This document shows positions 61,304 through 64,000 of a stretch of 64,000 nt of DNA, in pieces; the first letter of the stretch is position 1; each line of letters opens with the position of its first letter. Under the pieces are notes generated by a model. The model had not been told where the DNA came from. It saw nothing but the letters and a program-made list of their open reading frames with translations, and ran no database searches. The DNA is from Paractinoplanes polyasparticus (GTDB lineage Bacteria > Actinomycetota > Actinomycetes > Mycobacteriales > Micromonosporaceae): NCBI RefSeq assembly GCF_019710575.1, contig NZ_JAHWFK010000019.1, positions 62,001 through 126,000 on the forward strand, given 5' to 3'. A program made the translations under genes and the position numbers.

Positions 61304-62034
61304 GAGGAGCTCCCGACGAGGGCGTGGACGAGGTAGGAGGCGACTTCGCGCGGGGTGGTGCCCCGGCTGAAGATCCGGTCGACGCCGAGCTCGCCGGCCA
61401 TCAGCTCGTCGAAGCGCGGCCCGCCGACGATCAGAAGCGGACGCTTGCCGGCCGGCAGGGCCTCCCGGAAGGCCGCCGACATGGCCCGGGTGTTCTGCAG
61501 GTGCGCGTCGCGCTGGGTGACGACCTGGGAGACGAGCACGGCGTCGGCCTTGCGCTCCCGGGCGGTCTCGACCAGGTCCGGCACGGAGACCTGGGCGCCC
61601 ATGTTGGTCACCGACAGCTCGCTGTAGTACTCCAGGCCCTTCTCCCCCGCGATGCCCTTGAGGTTGAGGATCGCGTCGATGCCGACGGTGTGGGCGTCGG
61701 TGCCGATGCACGCGCCCACCACGTTGAGCCGCCGCCGGAGCCGCCGCTTGATCGTGGCGTTGACCTCCTTGGCGCTCAGCAGCGGGTAGTCCCGCTCGAC
61801 GACCTGCACCTTCTCGGTGTCGACGAGATGGCTGACCTTGCCGTAGACGACGAAGAACGTGAACCCGTCCCCCATCGGCCTGGCGTGCACGAGCAGCGCC
61901 GGGTCCATGCCCATCTTGTTGGCGAGCTGGACGGCCGCGCCCTCGGCCCGCTTGTCGTGCGGGATCGGCAGCGTGAACGACAGCTGCACCATCCCGTCCC
62001 CGGTGGTGTCCCCGTAGGGCCGCACGATGCTCAT
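61300..62034 (-). CDS. kamE: Lysine 5,6-aminomutase beta subunit KamE
   Basis: 244 aa. The C-terminal Rossmann B12-binding domain has IGTDAHTVGID with the axial His115, and PLP-binding Lys126 in NLKG, 11 residues later, as in the clostridial enzyme (His133, Lys144). It moves the terminal amino group of beta-lysine (or D-lysine) from C6 to C5 using adenosylcobalamin and PLP. The start overlaps the kamD stop by four bases. The N-terminal dimerisation region is shorter than in clostridial KamE (about 262 aa). Confidence 0.92.
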   Translation of the reverse strand: MSIVRPYGDTTGDGMVQLSFTLPIPHDKRAEGAAVQLANKMGMDPALLVHARPMGDGFTFFVVYGKVSHLVDTEKVQVVERDYPLLSAKEVNATIKRRLRRRLNVVGACIGTDAHTVGIDAILNLKGIAGEKGLEYYSELSVTNMGAQVSVPDLVETARERKADAVLVSQVVTQRDAHLQNTRAMSAAFREALPAGKRPLLIVGGPRFDELMAGELGVDRIFSRGTTPREVASYLVHALVGSSS

Positions 62035-63587
62035 GCTTCCAGGGCCTCCGTGACGGGGTTGTAGTAGTCGTCGTCGTGGCGGGCGACGCCGTCGAGGCCC
62101 TTGCCCCGGTCGGCGGGCCGCTTCATGATCCCGAACGTGCCCTCGGCGATGGCCGTCAGCAACGAGTCGTCGACGATCTTCGCCAGCAGGTCCACGGCCT
62201 CGCCGAGCACCTCGTCGGCGCGCTGCTGGATGAAGCCGCCGGGCGCCGGCGCGAAGTCCTCGTGCAGGTTGCCGGCGCCGGTCAGCACGTAGCGGACGTT
62301 CTGCAGGGCGATGTCGCGGTCGGACAGCCACGGCGTCACCACGGCCTCGGTCATCATGCCGACCAGCAGGATGCCCTGGCCGGTGAGCGCGCCGACCAGG
62401 TTGAAGAACCCGTCGAGCAGGTTGCCGCGGAACACGTCGCCGGTCATGTGCTTGGTCGGCGGCATCCACTTGAGCGGCGCGTCCGGGAACAGCTCCCGGG
62501 CCAGCAGCGCGTGCGCCAGCTCGAGGCGGAACGACTCGGGCAGCTCGGGATTGATCTCGAAGGCGTGGCCGAGGCCGAGCTGCCAGTCCTCGAGGCCGGC
62601 CTCGTGCGCGAAGAACTCGTTGAGCAGCTGCGACACCGTCACCGTGTGGGCCGCCTCGACCGCGTCGGCCGTGGTCAGGTAGTTGTCCTCGCCGGTGTTG
62701 ATGATGATGCCGGCGCGGGCGTGGACCTGGCGGCTGAACCGCTGGTCGACGAAGGTGCGGATCGGGTTGATGTCGCGGAACAGGATGCCGTACATGCTGT
62801 CGTTGAGCATCATGTCGAGCCGTTCCATGCCGGCCAGCGCGGCGATCTCGGGCATGCACAGCCCGGACGCGTAGTTGGTCAGGCGCACGTACCGGCCCAG
62901 CTCCCTCGACGTCTCGTCCAGGGCGGCCCGCATCAGGCGGAAGTTCTCCTGGGTCGCGTACGTGCCGGCGAAGCCCTCGCGGGTCGCGCCCTCGGGCACG
63001 TAGTCGAGCAGCGACTGACCGGTCGAGCGGATCACCGCGATGACGTCGGCGCCGGCCCGCGCGGCCGCCTGGGCCTGCGGGATGTCCTCGTAGATGTCGC
63101 CGGTGGCCACGATGAGATAGATCCACGGCCGCTGCTTCGGGTCGCCGAGGCGCTTGACCAGCCGCTCCCGTTCGGCCCGGCGGCGGTCGACGATCTTCAG
63201 GCCGCCGCCCGTCGCGCGCTTGGCCGCCCGCTTGACCGCCGCGACTTCGGAACGAGACGACGGCACGTCGAAGCGGACCGCGCCGGCCGCCGCCTTCTGA
63301 GCCAGGACCGTGATGTCGTCGACCCCGGTGCTCCGCATGGCGTGGAACACCGGGACCGCGACGCCGTGCCCCAGCCCGACGTCGGCCCGCACCGCGTCGA
63401 CGAGGCGGTTCACCCAGGGGATGCCGTCCTGATCGGCGCCCTGCACACCGGCCAGCCGCAGCACCGCCCGCTCCACCGACACGGTGGTGTGCGAGCGGGC
63501 CAGGTCGACCACGGGCTGCCCCGCCTTCGCGGCGAGCCGGCGCGCCGAGCGCACCACCCGCGGGTCCAGATCAAGCTTGGACGCCAC
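62031..63587 (-). CDS. kamD: Lysine 5,6-aminomutase alpha subunit KamD
   Basis: 518 aa from GTG 63587, normal length for KamD. TIM-barrel catalytic subunit with landmarks PWIYLIVATGDIYEDIPQA, VIRSTGQSLLDYVPEGAT, MNDSMYGILFRDIN-like LNDSMYGILFRDINPIRTF, INTGEDNYLTTADAVE and WMPPTKHMTGD. Forms the heterotetramer with KamE. Pathway: lysine 2,3-aminomutase then KamDE then 3,5-diaminohexanoate dehydrogenase, Kce and Kal; the earlier enzymes probably lie upstream beyond the window edge. Confidence 0.93.
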   Translation of the reverse strand: MASKLDLDPRVVRSARRLAAKAGQPVVDLARSHTTVSVERAVLRLAGVQGADQDGIPWVNRLVDAVRADVGLGHGVAVPVFHAMRSTGVDDITVLAQKAAAGAVRFDVPSSRSEVAAVKRAAKRATGGGLKIVDRRRAERERLVKRLGDPKQRPWIYLIVATGDIYEDIPQAQAAARAGADVIAVIRSTGQSLLDYVPEGATREGFAGTYATQENFRLMRAALDETSRELGRYVRLTNYASGLCMPEIAALAGMERLDMMLNDSMYGILFRDINPIRTFVDQRFSRQVHARAGIIINTGEDNYLTTADAVEAAHTVTVSQLLNEFFAHEAGLEDWQLGLGHAFEINPELPESFRLELAHALLARELFPDAPLKWMPPTKHMTGDVFRGNLLDGFFNLVGALTGQGILLVGMMTEAVVTPWLSDRDIALQNVRYVLTGAGNLHEDFAPAPGGFIQQRADEVLGEAVDLLAKIVDDSLLTAIAEGTFGIMKRPADRGKGLDGVARHDDDYYNPVTEALEA

Positions 63588-63604
63588 CCCTGCTCCTCAC
63601 TTCG

Positions 63605-64000
63605 TCAGACTTCGTGGATCGTTTCGCCGTGCAAAGTCGTGCGGCGGCACACCGGGGACGCGCCGTCGAGAACCGGCAGACCCTCCCGCACGCCGGCCGG
63701 GGTCTCCCAGACGGCGAAGGTGGCCGACTGCCCCGGGGCCAGCACACCGGCGTCGCCGACACCGGCCGCCCGCCAGCCGCCCCGGGTCGACGCCGCGAAC
63801 GCCGCCCGGACGCTCATCCGGAAGACCGGGTTGCGCGGGGTCACCGCCGCCGCCACCATCGCCCACGGGTCGAGCGCGGTCACCGGCGAGTCCGACCCGA
63901 AAGCCAGCTGAACCCCGGTGGCGTGCATCGCCCCGATCGGGTTGGAGGCCATCGACCGCTCGACGCCCAGGCGCTGCGCGTACATCCGGTCCGGGCCGCC
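63605..64000 (-). CDS. Amidohydrolase (YtcJ-like), C-terminal part
   Basis: The C-terminal 132 residues are visible; the 5' part lies beyond 64000. Metal-dependent hydrolase landmarks are GVQLAFGSDSPVTALDPW (metal-site Asp) and LAPGQSATFAVWE, typical of the YtcJ-type amidohydrolase end. It is 17 bases upstream of kamD on the same strand and so probably in the same operon. Its link with lysine degradation is not known. Confidence 0.82.
   Translation of the reverse strand, partial: GGPDRMYAQRLGVERSMASNPIGAMHATGVQLAFGSDSPVTALDPWAMVAAAVTPRNPVFRMSVRAAFAASTRGGWRAAGVGDAGVLAPGQSATFAVWETPAGVREGLPVLDGASPVCRRTTLHGETIHEV

Noticed and set aside
62076..63911. 611-aa plus-strand frame opposite kamD
   Set aside because: Shadow of kamD; the Gly/Arg/Val-rich translation has no motif.

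Overview
The window reads as chromosomal DNA of a very high-GC actinobacterium, most likely Micromonosporaceae (Actinoplanes-like). Supporting this are RbpA, a mycosin-type protease, actinobacterial Lnt/Ppm1 in tandem, LLM-class (F420-type) oxidoreductases, an ECF sigma factor paired with a DGPF/YCII protein, a MerR-PP2C fusion, and a remnant of an HTH protein family I associate with Micromonosporaceae. No integrase, transposase, tRNA, rRNA or CRISPR array was seen. Genus assignment is inference.

Region by region. 1-3.1 kb: end of a phytochrome-type histidine kinase facing an Rcp1-like response regulator and a GAF-SpoIIE phosphatase (signalling). 3.1-10.5 kb: LLM oxidoreductase coupled to a hydrolase remnant under a TetR regulator with a nested inverted repeat, a DoxX-like protein, a YcaQ-type DNA glycosylase, a broken HTH gene, then a fused ABC-2 transporter coupled to a molybdenum-cofactor-sulfurase-like PLP enzyme. 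10.6-16.5 kb: three overlapping genes (1030, 478 and 459 aa) of no family I recognise; this is the best candidate for an undescribed system. 16.9-32.5 kb: mixed small enzymes, including an ArsR operon with a tandem operator, an ECF42-type sigma factor/DGPF pair beside a MerR-PP2C fusion, a DapA-family enzyme and FabV. 32.5-34.8 kb: two paralogous secreted proteins with LPITG sorting signals.

34.9-42.3 kb: a LacI-controlled carbohydrate operon (regulator, binding protein, two permeases, a secreted Glycoamylase-like hydrolase, a GH39-like hydrolase). A perfect 14-bp palindrome lies over the lacI start, which suggests autoregulation of the whole unit. 42-52.8 kb: two small-molecule kinase-like proteins, a second LLM enzyme, a mycosin protease, a cobalamin riboswitch driving cbtB-cbtA, a LysE exporter, and a regulator/SRPBCC/hydrolase unit. 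53-59.2 kb: a zinc-finger coiled-coil protein, a lipoprotein, rbpA with a strong terminator, fxsA, and the lnt-ppm1 pair for lipoprotein acylation and mannosyl-lipid supply.

59.7-64 kb: a minus-strand operon of an amidohydrolase (cut by the window edge), kamD, kamE, kal and a MutL-like ATPase. This is the adenosylcobalamin-dependent lysine 5,6-aminomutase segment of the lysine (beta-lysine) degradation pathway. The B12 theme links it to the riboswitch-controlled cobalt uptake genes about 14 kb away. Tight stop/start overlaps in many gene sets support the operon calls. The many long opposite-strand reading frames are GC-driven shadows and are left out.
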